A stretch of 62,833 nucleotides of DNA from Muribaculaceae bacterium (GTDB lineage Bacteria > Bacteroidota > Bacteroidia > Bacteroidales > Muribaculaceae), in NCBI GenBank assembly GCA_016281825.1, contig JAEEJI010000279.1:1-62833 (forward strand). Reading direction: 5' to 3'. The notes under the pieces were generated by a model, which searched no databases, had not been told where the DNA came from, and was given only the letters and a program-made list of their open reading frames with translations. This document shows, piece by piece, positions 17,105 through 26,384 of the stretch. The number at the start of each line of letters is the position of its first letter. The first letter of the stretch is position 1. The translations under genes were made by a program, and so were the position numbers.

Positions 17105-19633
17105 GTGAAACGTTGTCTTTTGGTCATATTCGTCGTTATCTTGGGTCTGCTTACGGTTTGTGGGCAGACACAGATTGCCGGTTATGTGCGTGATTCGGTC
17201 ACGCGCGAACCCATTCCGTATGCCTCCATCGCCATCCTGGGCACTACCGATGGCGTGAACAGCAACAACAAGGGTGGTTTCCAAATCAACAGCGCGAAGA
17301 CAGTGTCAACGTTGCGTGTGTCGGCGATTGGCTATCAGACCAAGGACATCGCCCTGCGCATCGGGCAGTCGGTGCTGGTCGTTGACTTGGTACAGGAGTC
17401 GGTCGAACTCAAGGAGGTGGTGGTGAAGCGCACCAAGGAGAAGTACAGCAAGAAGGACAATCCCGCCGTGGCACTGGCAAAGCGCCTGATGGCACTTAAG
17501 CACCAGGGCAATCCCGCTGAACAACCTTACTATAGCCACGACCGCTATGAACGACTGATGTATGGCTTCAACGACTATGACAAGTACCAAAGGAGCAACA
17601 TCCTGTTCCGCAAGTTCGGCTTTCTGTCGGAGTACACCGACACGTCGGCGTTGTCGGGCAAACGCGTGTTGCCCGTCTCGGTGAAGGACCAGTTCTCGCA
17701 GGAGTATTTCTGCCAGAGTCCCAAAACCCACAAGGAACTCATCCAGGGGCAAAAAAACGCAGGGTTTGACGAGCAATTTGACACCCAGTCGGGCATAAAA
17801 GACGTGATGAACGATTGGTTCAAGGAAATCGACCTCTTTCAGAATGATGTGACATTCTTGACCAACCGCTTCGTGAGCCCATTGTCGCACATTGGCCCCG
17901 ACTTCTACAAGTATTACTTGACCGACACGCTCGCCATCGAGGGCGACACCTGCATTGAGTTGTCGTTCACGCCATTCGTGAGCGAGACGTTCGGCTTCTT
18001 GGGACGATTGTATGTCGTGGAAAACGACACCACCTTATTTATTAAGAAGGTCAAGCTGAATGTCCCCAACCGCATCAACGTCAACTTTGTCGACCGAGTC
18101 TACATCGAGCAAGACTTCGTGCAGGCCCCCAATGGCTGCCGCCTGAAGACGCGCGAGAACATGGAGATCGAGTTCAGTCTGTACAATGCGCCAGGACTAT
18201 TCGCAAGATGTGAGCTGGTATACAACAACTTCTCGTTTGACCCGCCGTTGGACATGTCGGTGTTTGACTTGCCTGGCGAAAAAATCTTGCAGCCTCATGC
18301 CGACCAGATGCCGACTGAGTTCTGGGTGAACAAGCAACCCGAAGAGTTGAAGAACCACGGGGGAAATGTCAAGCAGATGCTAGCCCGACTGCGCCAAAAC
18401 AAGGTGTTCTACTGGAGCGAGAAAACTATCATGGCGCTCATCAAGGGCTATCTGCCTACCGGTAACCCGAGCAAATGGGACTTTGGCCCGTTGAACAGTT
18501 TGATTAGCTTCAACACCCTGGAGGGCCCGCGTATGCGTATTGGCGGCATGAGCAAGGTGCCGCTCAGTCCGCATTGGTTTTTCCGTGCCCATGTCGCCTA
18601 CGGGTTCCGGGACCAAAAGTGGAAGTATGGCGCTCAGGTCGAGTACTCGTTCAACAAGAAGAAGGAACTGGACATGGAGTTCCCCATCCACAGCCTGCGC
18701 CTGCGTCACGAGTACGAGGCCGACCGCTTGGGACAGCACTTCCTTTATACTAACTACGACAACATTTTCCATTCCATCAGTCGAGGCCAGGACAACAAGT
18801 TGCTCTACAAGCGCTCGACGCTGCTCGAGTGGAGGTTGGAACTGCTCAACCACTTCTCGGTGTCGCTGGGCTTTGAGCACATGATTCGTGAGGGGACGAA
18901 GTACTTGCCGTTCATGCTTCCCGACAGTACGACCTTGCGCAGCTATGGTCAGGCGGGCTTCACCGCCACCTTGCGCTATGCCCCGGGCGAGAAGTTCTAT
19001 CAAGTGCGCTCGTTCCGCGTGCCCATCAACATGGACGGTCCCGTCCTTGAGCTGACGCACACCTATATGCCCAAGGGTTTCCTGGGTAGCCGCTACGAGG
19101 TGAACCGTACCGAACTGAGCGTGCAAAAGCGCTTTTGGTTCTCGGCATTCGGCTATACCGACATCAAAGTTAAGGGCGGCAAACTATGGAGCCGCGTGTG
19201 CTATCCCGACCTCTTGCTGCCCAATGCCAGCATCGTTTATACCATTCAGGCCGAGAACTACGCACTGATGGATGTCATGGAGTTTGTCAATGACCAATAC
19301 CTGTCGTGGGACATGACTTACTGGGCTAACGGCGCACTGTTTAACCGCATACCGCTTATCAAGTACCTGAAATTGCGCGAGATCCTCACCTTCCGCGGTC
19401 TGTGGGGCAGCCTCAGCGACCGCAATGACCCCATGAAAAACAACGACTTGTTTCTCTTCCCTGCTGACACACGGTGCCAGAGGATGGGAAACAAGCCGTA
19501 TATGGAGTTTGGCGTGGGCATCGACAATGTCTTCACCTTCTTGCGATTTGACTACGTGTGGCGTCTCACCTATCGTGACACCCCTGGAGTCTCCCGCGGC
19601 GGTCTCCGCGTTGCCTTCCACGCAACCTTCTGA
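17105..19633 (+). CDS. DUF5686 outer-membrane protein with carboxypeptidase-regulatory-like domain
   Basis: 842 residues from a GTG start. The signal peptide (VKRCLLVIFVVILGLLTVCG) is followed by a CarboxypepD_reg-like beta-sandwich (about 23-105: AGYVRDSVTREPIPYASIAI, STLRVSAIGY), as in TonB-dependent receptors. The remainder is the DUF5686 family, ending in a long series of amphipathic strands and a terminal Phe (RVAFHATF), consistent with an outer-membrane barrel. The role of the family is unknown. An in-frame ATG at 17078 exists but lies upstream of the -7 box, so it cannot be on the transcript. The stop is only 3 bases from the convergent metallophosphoesterase stop, with no terminator hairpin seen between them. 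Confidence 0.85.
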   Translation: MKRCLLVIFVVILGLLTVCGQTQIAGYVRDSVTREPIPYASIAILGTTDGVNSNNKGGFQINSAKTVSTLRVSAIGYQTKDIALRIGQSVLVVDLVQESVELKEVVVKRTKEKYSKKDNPAVALAKRLMALKHQGNPAEQPYYSHDRYERLMYGFNDYDKYQRSNILFRKFGFLSEYTDTSALSGKRVLPVSVKDQFSQEYFCQSPKTHKELIQGQKNAGFDEQFDTQSGIKDVMNDWFKEIDLFQNDVTFLTNRFVSPLSHIGPDFYKYYLTDTLAIEGDTCIELSFTPFVSETFGFLGRLYVVENDTTLFIKKVKLNVPNRINVNFVDRVYIEQDFVQAPNGCRLKTRENMEIEFSLYNAPGLFARCELVYNNFSFDPPLDMSVFDLPGEKILQPHADQMPTEFWVNKQPEELKNHGGNVKQMLARLRQNKVFYWSEKTIMALIKGYLPTGNPSKWDFGPLNSLISFNTLEGPRMRIGGMSKVPLSPHWFFRAHVAYGFRDQKWKYGAQVEYSFNKKKELDMEFPIHSLRLRHEYEADRLGQHFLYTNYDNIFHSISRGQDNKLLYKRSTLLEWRLELLNHFSVSLGFEHMIREGTKYLPFMLPDSTTLRSYGQAGFTATLRYAPGEKFYQVRSFRVPINMDGPVLELTHTYMPKGFLGSRYEVNRTELSVQKRFWFSAFGYTDIKVKGGKLWSRVCYPDLLLPNASIVYTIQAENYALMDVMEFVNDQYLSWDMTYWANGALFNRIPLIKYLKLREILTFRGLWGSLSDRNDPMKNNDLFLFPADTRCQRMGNKPYMEFGVGIDNVFTFLRFDYVWRLTYRDTPGVSRGGLRVAFHATF

Positions 19634-19636
19634 TTG

Positions 19637-20653
19637 TTACTTCTTCGCCACGTAGTTCATGTGAACGCGTTCCCATTGGAGGGTTCCGTCTTTCTTGACG
19701 TGGACGCGTACCAGGTAGTCACCCGGATTGGGGCTGTTGCGCTCGCTCATCGAGTCGAGAGTCAAGAAAGTGACATTGTTATAGACCCGCTCGTCCCACT
19801 TGTGCACATGTCCGCAAAAGACGATACTTGCGTGCCACTGCTCGAACTGGTTGAGCAGGAAGAATGTCTCTTCGCGTGAGAAAGTTGACGCAAACTCCAA
19901 CGATGAGGGCCTGAAGATGTTTGTATGGCCAAACACGAACGTGTGACGATAAGTGTATCCTTCACTTCCGTCGAGCACCCCATCCTCAATCAAGTCAACC
20001 TGTGTGCGTCCCAATGTGCCGCTTGCCGTGTCGAGGAAGATGAAACGGTCTATGACCAGTTCACCTTCCTCGGTGAGAACAAGTACCGGGAACTCATAGA
20101 ACGACGAATGGAAGATGTTGCTCCACAACGCCCAACCATTGTGTGTGATGTCGTGGTTGCCTACCACAGGGTAGAACGGGAAGTCAATCTGATCATAGGT
20201 CCATTCGTAGTCCTCGGCATCTTCCTCATCACCAATAGGATAATAATACCCCTTGCTGTTGATGCCATATAGTTTTTCAACAAATTTATGCTTGGCCTGC
20301 TTCACCAGCGAGTCGAGCGTGATGTAATACTCCACCTTTGTGTCGGCGATGTCGCCCAGATGCGTGTAGAGCAGGTCGCCGCCTTCCAGACCAATGGCAA
20401 ACATTTCGTCCATTCGTCCTGGGTCGGTGGTGAGATGGCTGTCGCTACCCACGAGAAAGGTGTAATCATCTAGCACCATATTAATATTAAACTCGTCTAA
20501 GTAGTCTTTGTAATACTGGTTCGACATCTTCACACGGTCCTCGACCGCGGTGCCAGCCATGAGAACGCCCTGCGGGCTAACCTTCTCGCATGAGACTTGT
20601 GTCAATGCCAGTGCCACCCATGCTACCATCAAGATATATTTTGTCTTCATCAT
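19637..20653 (-). CDS. Metallophosphoesterase, predicted lipoprotein
   Basis: 338 residues. The N-terminus has a lipoprotein signal (hydrophobic stretch, then TQVSC with the cysteine near position 23). Calcineurin-like metal-binding motifs are present in order: GSDSHL near 70, LGDIAD near 100, VGNHDIT near 165 and FCGHVHKW near 285. These give a dinuclear-metal phosphoesterase acting at the cell envelope; the substrate is unknown. It is the last gene of the five-gene minus-strand operon starting with the VanX-like dipeptidase, 3 bases after the barrel gene. Its stop nearly touches that of the convergent DUF5686 gene. Confidence 0.85.
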   Translation of the reverse strand: MMKTKYILMVAWVALALTQVSCEKVSPQGVLMAGTAVEDRVKMSNQYYKDYLDEFNINMVLDDYTFLVGSDSHLTTDPGRMDEMFAIGLEGGDLLYTHLGDIADTKVEYYITLDSLVKQAKHKFVEKLYGINSKGYYYPIGDEEDAEDYEWTYDQIDFPFYPVVGNHDITHNGWALWSNIFHSSFYEFPVLVLTEEGELVIDRFIFLDTASGTLGRTQVDLIEDGVLDGSEGYTYRHTFVFGHTNIFRPSSLEFASTFSREETFFLLNQFEQWHASIVFCGHVHKWDERVYNNVTFLTLDSMSERNSPNPGDYLVRVHVKKDGTLQWERVHMNYVAKK

Positions 20654-20656
20654 TGC

Positions 20657-21391
20657 TTACATTTTATATTTCAAACCTAATTTCACTGAGCCCTCATATT
20701 TTGTCGCCAGTTGGCTCATCGAACCAGCCGGCCGGATATTGAATTCTCCGAAGAGGTTCCACCGCTCCCTGACCCGGGCATACCATCGAATGCCCCAGTT
20801 GATGTTCCAATTCTCGTAGTAAAAGTCATCGTAATTACGGAAAAACAACCCAACGTTCCACGGATTGCTGCGATGCCGGGCGTTCACCCCGAAACCAAAG
20901 GTCAGTGTCAGCGGTTCGGTGACGCCATAGCTTCGGCTAGTGCTGTTCCTATTGGTTCTATAATGAATAAGTGACTCACCAATGCAGAGGTCAACGTAGG
21001 CACTCTCCCATGTCGCCGACAAGTTGGCAATATACTCATTGAATCCCCACTTTTGATAGCGGTTATATAGCAGTTTCCCATCAAAATAGACGTTACCATA
21101 TTTCACTGGCAAGCGGTATCCTCCTTGGATGTCGACCGAAAAGAGTTGTTTCACGAACTGCGCCTGCACGTCGCCGCCCACATGCCATCGTGGGGTTAAG
21201 TGGTGCTGATAGGACATGGAGAGTCCTCCAAAAACGTCGGTAATGACATTGTTCCCGACCGTGACATAGCCGGAGATTTCGTTCTTGTGCTCACCATCGT
21301 ATGTCTTGTAAGGGATATAACTGTTTTGACCATATCCTATCGACACCAAGGACGAGGCTATAAACAAAAATAAAAAAAACTTTTTGGTCAT
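20657..21391 (-). CDS. Outer-membrane beta-barrel protein of unknown family
   Basis: 244 residues with a signal peptide (MTKKFFLFLFIASSLVSIGYG). The mature part is made of alternating hydrophobic/polar strands rich in Tyr, Trp and Gly (NVGLFFRNYDDFYYENWNIN, INWGIRWYARVRERW), with a polar final strand ending in YKM, as expected for a small 8-12-strand barrel. I do not recognise a named family. It lies in the envelope operon between the PAP2-barrel gene (23 bases upstream) and the metallophosphoesterase (3 bases downstream). Confidence 0.7.
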   Translation of the reverse strand: MTKKFFLFLFIASSLVSIGYGQNSYIPYKTYDGEHKNEISGYVTVGNNVITDVFGGLSMSYQHHLTPRWHVGGDVQAQFVKQLFSVDIQGGYRLPVKYGNVYFDGKLLYNRYQKWGFNEYIANLSATWESAYVDLCIGESLIHYRTNRNSTSRSYGVTEPLTLTFGFGVNARHRSNPWNVGLFFRNYDDFYYENWNINWGIRWYARVRERWNLFGEFNIRPAGSMSQLATKYEGSVKLGLKYKM

Positions 21392-21414
21392 ATTTCAAAT
21401 ATTTATTAATTCAC

Positions 21415-23100
21415 TCAAAATGAGACGCATAACGCACCTCCCAAAACCCACTGATGTAGCGACTTCTGGGCACTTGAAACAAAAGGCTGCTTCATGTCCC
21501 AGTCAAAGATGGCCATGAAATCAACCAAATCTGGTGAAAGCCCTTCGAAAAGTCCCAGCGGATGATAAGTGGCAGTAAACGTCTTGCGAGAGTAGTCATA
21601 GTCGCAGAAGATACGCCATGTGAAAGCGTTCTTGTAGGCATAGGTCAACGAAATGCCCGTGCCAAATTTCATTGAGTTGGTAGCGCCTATGTCAATATAA
21701 TCCCACTCATACTCAATAGTTTTGTCTGTCGGTAAAAGCTTTAAATCGTCATCACTCACATTGATAGCCAATTGCTTGCCAGTATAAGTGGCTTGAATGT
21801 TGATATCATCCATTGCGCTATGCCCGACCAGGAGTTTTGAGCCCAGCGCAAAACGCGATGACAAGGGGAGGTTGAAATAAATACCGGCATCAGCTGCAAA
21901 CTCGGTGAGGTGGTGGCTCTCGACAGTGAGTACGATATTCTGAGCAGCACCTGAAATCAACGGATCTTGGAAGAACTGCTCAATATCGTTCTGCTCTTGG
22001 TTTGCCAACAAGCTCCAACCGTCAATAGGGGTTGCTTTAACGCGCAGCCGTCCGCCGATACCGATATAGGGATTAAAAAACCAAGCCCCTTCGGCACCAA
22101 CGACCGTGGCAGCCCTGAATTTGAGGTGCAAAGGCTCGTCGGTACTAAAGTCCTCGCCTTCGGTTACTAAATCGGGAATATTGTATTGGAATGGGGGCAA
22201 GACCAGGTTGCGATTGCCAAGACCCATACCCATCTCGATAGCAAAGAACGAGGGAGTAGCGCGTAAGTCGGGATAAGAAATCATGTCGTTGCGCAACAGG
22301 CCACGGTTCTTGAACAACAGATCCATGAGTCCATAGCCCAACTCCGTTGAGAGTATGCCGATTCCCGCCCCCGAAAGCACATCGCTCACCCAATGGCGGT
22401 TGTTGAGCACACGCATCACACCCGTAGCGGTCGCCAAGGTATAGGCTCCCACAGAATACCATGGCGAGCGCGTCAGGCCATATTCCTTGTGGAGGATGGT
22501 AGCCGCCATAAAGGCTGTTGCGGTGTGACCCGAAGGCCAGGAATTGCGCGTGGACCCATCGGGGCGCATCTCGCTGGTCGTGTATTTGATACCATTGACA
22601 AAGCCTGCCATGATAGCTGCCGAAGCTGCCGCCGAGGCCCAATAGCGTGGCCAATCACTGCGACCCTCAACGCCACCCATGTGCAGGCCAATACTCAATG
22701 CCAAAGGCACATACTGAGTGTAGTTGTCAATTTCGGTGTGGAAATTGTATTTGATAAGTCGAATGTTAGCGTTTGGGTTCTTGTAATTTTGGCGGAACCC
22801 TTGTTTTTCGGCTTTGGCAAGCAAGCCTGCTGCAAACACCGGCAAACCCACCCAAGTCTGGTCCTGAAGGAAAGTGTATGGTTGGGTGTTGGGGTTGGTG
22901 CGACTCTTGAAAAAATTGATGTCAAACCCATGGTGCGGCTCATAGGGTAGGGGAGCTGTAACACCCACCGTCAACTCAGGAATCGCTATTTGGGAGGAGT
23001 CAACAGCTGACACTTGTTGCGACACAGTGTCAACCGGCTCAATCGCCATCATCATCGGCAACCAAGCCAAACTAGCTAATATCGATACAATCCGTTTCAT
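21415..23100 (-). CDS. PAP2 phosphatase fused to a C-terminal membrane-barrel-like domain
   Basis: 561 residues with a signal peptide. The type 2 phosphatidic acid phosphatase motifs are complete: K172-x6-R179-P, PSGH at 189-192 and R230-x5-H236-x3-D240. Such enzymes dephosphorylate lipid phosphates (undecaprenyl-PP, phosphatidate, lipid A) on the outer face of a membrane. After about residue 290 the sequence changes to amphipathic strands and ends in Phe (GGALCVSF), like an outer-membrane barrel or periplasmic beta domain. Classical PAP2 enzymes are about 200-250 residues, so the second half is extra. It is the middle gene of the VanX-to-metallophosphoesterase operon. Confidence 0.83.
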   Translation of the reverse strand: MKRIVSILASLAWLPMMMAIEPVDTVSQQVSAVDSSQIAIPELTVGVTAPLPYEPHHGFDINFFKSRTNPNTQPYTFLQDQTWVGLPVFAAGLLAKAEKQGFRQNYKNPNANIRLIKYNFHTEIDNYTQYVPLALSIGLHMGGVEGRSDWPRYWASAAASAAIMAGFVNGIKYTTSEMRPDGSTRNSWPSGHTATAFMAATILHKEYGLTRSPWYSVGAYTLATATGVMRVLNNRHWVSDVLSGAGIGILSTELGYGLMDLLFKNRGLLRNDMISYPDLRATPSFFAIEMGMGLGNRNLVLPPFQYNIPDLVTEGEDFSTDEPLHLKFRAATVVGAEGAWFFNPYIGIGGRLRVKATPIDGWSLLANQEQNDIEQFFQDPLISGAAQNIVLTVESHHLTEFAADAGIYFNLPLSSRFALGSKLLVGHSAMDDINIQATYTGKQLAINVSDDDLKLLPTDKTIEYEWDYIDIGATNSMKFGTGISLTYAYKNAFTWRIFCDYDYSRKTFTATYHPLGLFEGLSPDLVDFMAIFDWDMKQPFVSSAQKSLHQWVLGGALCVSF

Positions 23101-23123
23101 TCTCGGGGATATAGAGCCAACGT

Positions 23124-24221
23124 TTAGTTCTTTTCCTTGCCAAGTTCTTTCTCGAACAATTTGTCTACTGCTGCCTTGACGTTAGGCGGCAGTTCCGGAA
23201 TGTTGTGCGCCTCTTCGAACTGACGCAGCTCCCGGATGTCCATCTCCACCTCGTTCTCCTTGCGCGTCTGCTTCAATTCCTTCTTGTCGATGTAGTTGCG
23301 GGCGGTGGTATAGGCTTGCAACAGAATCACATATCTACCATCAGAGCCTGTTTGGTCGGCGCTCACATGCATTTGTCGCATCACAAAGTCATCAACGCGC
23401 GAGCGTCCTTCCTCATCAATGCGATAGACTTCATAGAACGATTCTTCGCGATGACGGTCAACTTGATTCTTTTTCTTCTCTTTTCCCTTGGCACGCTGTT
23501 CCGCTTCTTTTTTGTGAGCACTATAGGCCCACTTATTGAACGATGTGGTGCGCAATCCAGCGGCCAAGTCAGTGTCAATATAACCTAGCGTACAGATACT
23601 GTCGCTAATGATTTGGCGTCCCAGCGAGTCACCCACCAAAGTGAGTTCACCAGCTTTTGCGCCATTGAGGACTTGCTTGTAAGTAGTGTTGTCGCTGACT
23701 TGACCCAACTGGTCGATATATCTTCCCACCAGCGTACTGATGAGGAAACGTAGTAGACCGTTCTCACCACGAGACAGGTTGCGTTTCTTGGACTTACTCT
23801 TTTTGTTGGCAAACTCGTAGGTGTTGTCAATCACGCCACCACGGAAGTAAAGTGGGCCCTCATCGTCAAGGTAAATCAAGCGATAGTAAGTCTGAATATA
23901 GGCCAACTCTTTGGGCTTGACTGTCACCTCATCCAATCCGAAGTCCACATCTCGCATCACGACACGCCCGCTAGCCAGATTGTCGGTCTGGATGTTCGTG
24001 GCTTGAAATGCGATGTGCGAAAAGTAGAGGTCTTTCGCCCCTTTCTTGTTTTCAACCCAACCCTCCTCATCGGTTGTTCCGACCAGTGCGCCACGTGCAT
24101 CGGTCACGCAGACGTAGGGAATGGGCAGACCATCTGTGTCAATAACCTGAAGGCGCTGCTGTCCTAGTGCCACTTGGCAACACAAGACAACGAGAATCAA
24201 TAAGATATTTTTCTTGTTCAT
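23124..24221 (-). CDS. Exported protein with carboxypeptidase-regulatory-like N-terminal domain
   Basis: 365 residues from the ATG at 24221, which gives a clean signal peptide (MNKKNILLILVVLCCQVALG). Residues about 20-95 form a CarboxypepD_reg_2-like sandwich (IDTDGLPIPYVCVTDARGAL, FSHIAFQAT). The rest is charged, with Lys-rich stretches and a helical C-terminus (KAAVDKLFEKELGKEKN), and is not recognisable. An in-frame ATG at 24251 would touch the upstream stop codon but adds a non-signal extension, so 24221 is preferred. It is the second gene of the envelope operon, 30 bases after the dipeptidase. Confidence 0.7.
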   Translation of the reverse strand: MNKKNILLILVVLCCQVALGQQRLQVIDTDGLPIPYVCVTDARGALVGTTDEEGWVENKKGAKDLYFSHIAFQATNIQTDNLASGRVVMRDVDFGLDEVTVKPKELAYIQTYYRLIYLDDEGPLYFRGGVIDNTYEFANKKSKSKKRNLSRGENGLLRFLISTLVGRYIDQLGQVSDNTTYKQVLNGAKAGELTLVGDSLGRQIISDSICTLGYIDTDLAAGLRTTSFNKWAYSAHKKEAEQRAKGKEKKKNQVDRHREESFYEVYRIDEEGRSRVDDFVMRQMHVSADQTGSDGRYVILLQAYTTARNYIDKKELKQTRKENEVEMDIRELRQFEEAHNIPELPPNVKAAVDKLFEKELGKEKN

Positions 24222-24251
24222 AATAATGCTAACAATCTTATTTTCAGTCAA

Positions 24252-24953
24252 TTATTGAACAGGAAAGGTAAAATAAGTGTTGGGGTAGGGCTCTTTAGCG
24301 AGGCGGAAGTGCCACCATTCCTCTTCAATAGGCGCAAAGCCATGACGTATCATGGCATCACGCAAGAGCATACGGTTAAGATACTGGCGTGCAGTCAGGC
24401 CATCGACATAGGATGGATGTGACTCGATGCCAAAGAAGTCGAACGTGCCGCCCATATCGACCTCTTTTTCGGTGTTCATGTCAAAAAGGGTGAGGTCGAC
24501 CGTAGAACCACGGGTGTGACCCGAGTGAGCCGCGATATATCCTTGTGGGAAAAGCACATCTTTGGTCAGGCGAGGGTAGAAGTAGCTCTTCATCGTGGTA
24601 TCAGCAAAGTCGGCTGCCCAACGCACAAAGTGGTCGACCGCGCACTGGGGACGATAGGCGTCATAAATCTTCAGGCGATAGCCCTTGGCCTTGACATCGT
24701 CGCTGACTGCCTTCAGACTGTCGGCAGCCTCACGAGTCAGCCATGCTTGGGGGGCTTCATAACCATCGACACGCGTACCCACAAAATTATAGGTACTGAA
24801 ATAACGAATTTCCAGAATGACATCAGGAACGACATCGGTGATGCGAACAAAATCGGATTTGTCATCAGACAAATTAAACTTCTCTTGAGCATTAGCTGTG
24901 GCGGCTGTGAGAGTAAACAGGGCTACAGCGAAAAGGGCTAAAAACTTTTTCAT
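24252..24953 (-). CDS. Exported D-Ala-D-Ala dipeptidase (VanX/DdpX-like, M15D)
   Basis: 233 residues with a signal peptide (residues 1-22, ending TANA-QE). VanX-type zinc ligands and catalytic residues are visible: SGHTRGSTVDL with His146 and Asp153, and EEEWWHF with Glu212 and His215; Arg101 in YDAYRPQ is the family's conserved arginine. It hydrolyses D-Ala-D-Ala. No vanH or vanA partner is nearby, and a periplasmic location argues for recycling of peptidoglycan-derived dipeptide rather than glycopeptide resistance. It is the first gene of a five-gene envelope operon with a promoter box at 24978-24985. Confidence 0.87.
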   Translation of the reverse strand: MKKFLALFAVALFTLTAATANAQEKFNLSDDKSDFVRITDVVPDVILEIRYFSTYNFVGTRVDGYEAPQAWLTREAADSLKAVSDDVKAKGYRLKIYDAYRPQCAVDHFVRWAADFADTTMKSYFYPRLTKDVLFPQGYIAAHSGHTRGSTVDLTLFDMNTEKEVDMGGTFDFFGIESHPSYVDGLTARQYLNRMLLRDAMIRHGFAPIEEEWWHFRLAKEPYPNTYFTFPVQ

Positions 24954-24977
24954 TGTGTTGTAGTATGATTTTGGTTA

Positions 24978-24985
24978 CAAAAGTA
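24978..24985 (-). promoter_or_regulatory. -7 box of the dipeptidase operon
   Basis: TACTTTTG on the minus strand fits TAnnTTTG; GTTG (25006-25009), 20 bases further upstream, is a poor -33 element. It predicts a leader of about 20 bases. The remaining gap to 25215 contains a run of seven G residues and no gene. Confidence 0.55.
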
Positions 24986-25215
24986 CATATTTCTTGCCAT
25001 ATACGCAACTGTGGGGGGGTATTTCGGCAAATACACATAGAATTTCGCGTTTCTATTTAACATAATATCAATTATGATTCAAATAGGGTGGTTTTAAACG
25101 GACGAATTACAAATCCGCCCGCTGCGATATTCTCAACTCTCCCAGAATCGAAAATTTGCGATTATATTAACCCTCACCTCTTGGCAAGCTAAAGGATCTT
25201 AATTCTAAAACAAGT

Positions 25216-25668
25216 CTACCGTTTCATGATGCGGTCAAGGTTGCGCTTGTCTTCGCGCTCTTTGATGCTCTGGCGTTTGTCGTAGAGTTTCTTGCCTCGT
25301 GCCACGGCAATCACCATCTTCGCGAGACCTCGCTCGTTGATGAAGATGCGCAAAGGCACCACCGAATAACCCGGCTGCTCGGCCTGCTTGGCGATGCGGT
25401 TCAGTTCCTTGCGTGTGACCAACAATTTGCGGTCGCGGTGCGTCGTGTGATTGTTGTAGGAACCATAGGAGTACTCGGCGATGTACATGTTCTTAACCCA
25501 CAGCTCATGGTTCTCCACCATGCAGTAAGTATCGGTTAGCCCCGCCTTTCCCTGACGTAGCGACTTTATCTCGGTACCTGTCAATACGATTCCGGCTGTA
25601 AATGTCTCCAGAATCTCGTAATCAAACGTTGCCTTGCGGTTCTTGATGTTGATGTTGTTTTGTGCCAT
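25216..25668 (-). CDS. smpB: SsrA-binding protein SmpB
   Basis: 150 residues, normal length. It binds tmRNA and delivers it to stalled ribosomes in trans-translation. Conserved features are [20 protein letters not shown] at the N-terminus, [16 protein letters not shown], and the basic C-terminal tail [15 protein letters not shown] that enters the mRNA channel. It follows the Yip1 gene by 15 bases on the same strand and is probably co-transcribed with it. tmRNA itself is not in this window. Confidence 0.96.
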   Translation of the reverse strand: MAQNNINIKNRKATFDYEILETFTAGIVLTGTEIKSLRQGKAGLTDTYCMVENHELWVKNMYIAEYSYGSYNNHTTHRDRKLLVTRKELNRIAKQAEQPGYSVVPLRIFINERGLAKMVIAVARGKKLYDKRQSIKEREDKRNLDRIMKR

Positions 25669-25683
25669 AGTATATTGATTTAA

Positions 25684-26232
25684 TTATTTGACAATGAGCA
25701 TACTAAGTAGTTTTGTAATGAGTACAGGTGTCAATATGATTAATGCCGAGGCAAAGACAATGAACCATGTTTCCTTGCGCTTGTCCAGACCCATGTATTG
25801 CGCACCACGATAGATGATCCATACCAGATAAGTCATCAAGAAGAATATGGGTGTGAAATCAATAGGTAACACATTGTGTATTATCTCTAGTAACACCAAG
25901 TAAATCAGACAATAAAGTATTAACTCATGAAGTCTTGCTGTAGAACCCTTTGTCTTCATTAATTCAGGATAGAAACCACCTAGCAGATAGCACACGATGT
26001 GGTAGCTGAAAAAGTAGCTTGAGAACTGTATGATAGCAGTCATCAGGGACAAGGACAGGGTTATAGTCTTGTCATAAAACATCGGAACAAATGCCGTCAC
26101 CGCAAGAACTGCAAGCAGCGGCAAAAACGCTACACGCATGATGCGGTTGGTGGCAATGCCGCCAACATTGACTTCCTCCCAACCAACCTTCGGCGAGACA
26201 ATTAGCAACAATATATTTTTCCAGATGTCCAT
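25684..26232 (-). CDS. Yip1-domain integral membrane protein
   Basis: 182 residues from the ATG at 26232. It starts MDIWKNILLLIVSPKVGWEEV, the typical opening of Bacteroidota Yip1-family proteins, followed by about five hydrophobic segments (near 40-55, 65-85, 105-125, 130-150 and 160-180). The function of bacterial members is unknown. The -7 box at 26242-26249 ends 10 bases before this ATG, excluding the longer reading frame that begins at 26286. smpB follows 15 bases downstream. Confidence 0.75.
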   Translation of the reverse strand: MDIWKNILLLIVSPKVGWEEVNVGGIATNRIMRVAFLPLLAVLAVTAFVPMFYDKTITLSLSLMTAIIQFSSYFFSYHIVCYLLGGFYPELMKTKGSTARLHELILYCLIYLVLLEIIHNVLPIDFTPIFFLMTYLVWIIYRGAQYMGLDKRKETWFIVFASALIILTPVLITKLLSMLIVK

Positions 26233-26241
26233 TTGAGCCTG

Positions 26242-26249
26242 CAAAATTA
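26242..26249 (-). promoter_or_regulatory. -7 box of the Yip1-smpB transcript
   Basis: TAATTTTG on the minus strand; no good -33 TTTG is seen. Transcription should start near 26238, leaving a leader of about 5 bases before the ATG at 26232. Confidence 0.5.
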
Positions 26250-26365
26250 CTATTTTCTTTTGAATTTTCGTGAGATTGTAGATCATTCTGGCTATATTTT
26301 AGATATATTTGGCTTAGTCTCGGCAAATTTATATTTTGAATTGCTCTCAACTTGCACAAATTTTG

Positions 26366-26373
26366 TAATTTTG
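26366..26373 (+). promoter_or_regulatory. -7 box of the LolC/E-type permease gene
   Basis: TAATTTTG fits TAnnTTTG; a TTGC 22 bases upstream is a weak -33 candidate. The predicted start near 26378 leaves about 7 bases of leader before the ATG at 26385. Confidence 0.55.
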
Positions 26374-26384
26374 CGACTGTTTTT

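Noticed and set aside
24252-24953. Vancomycin-resistance gene
   Set aside because: The VanX-like enzyme has a signal peptide and no vanH/vanA or regulator genes nearby; a recycling role fits better.
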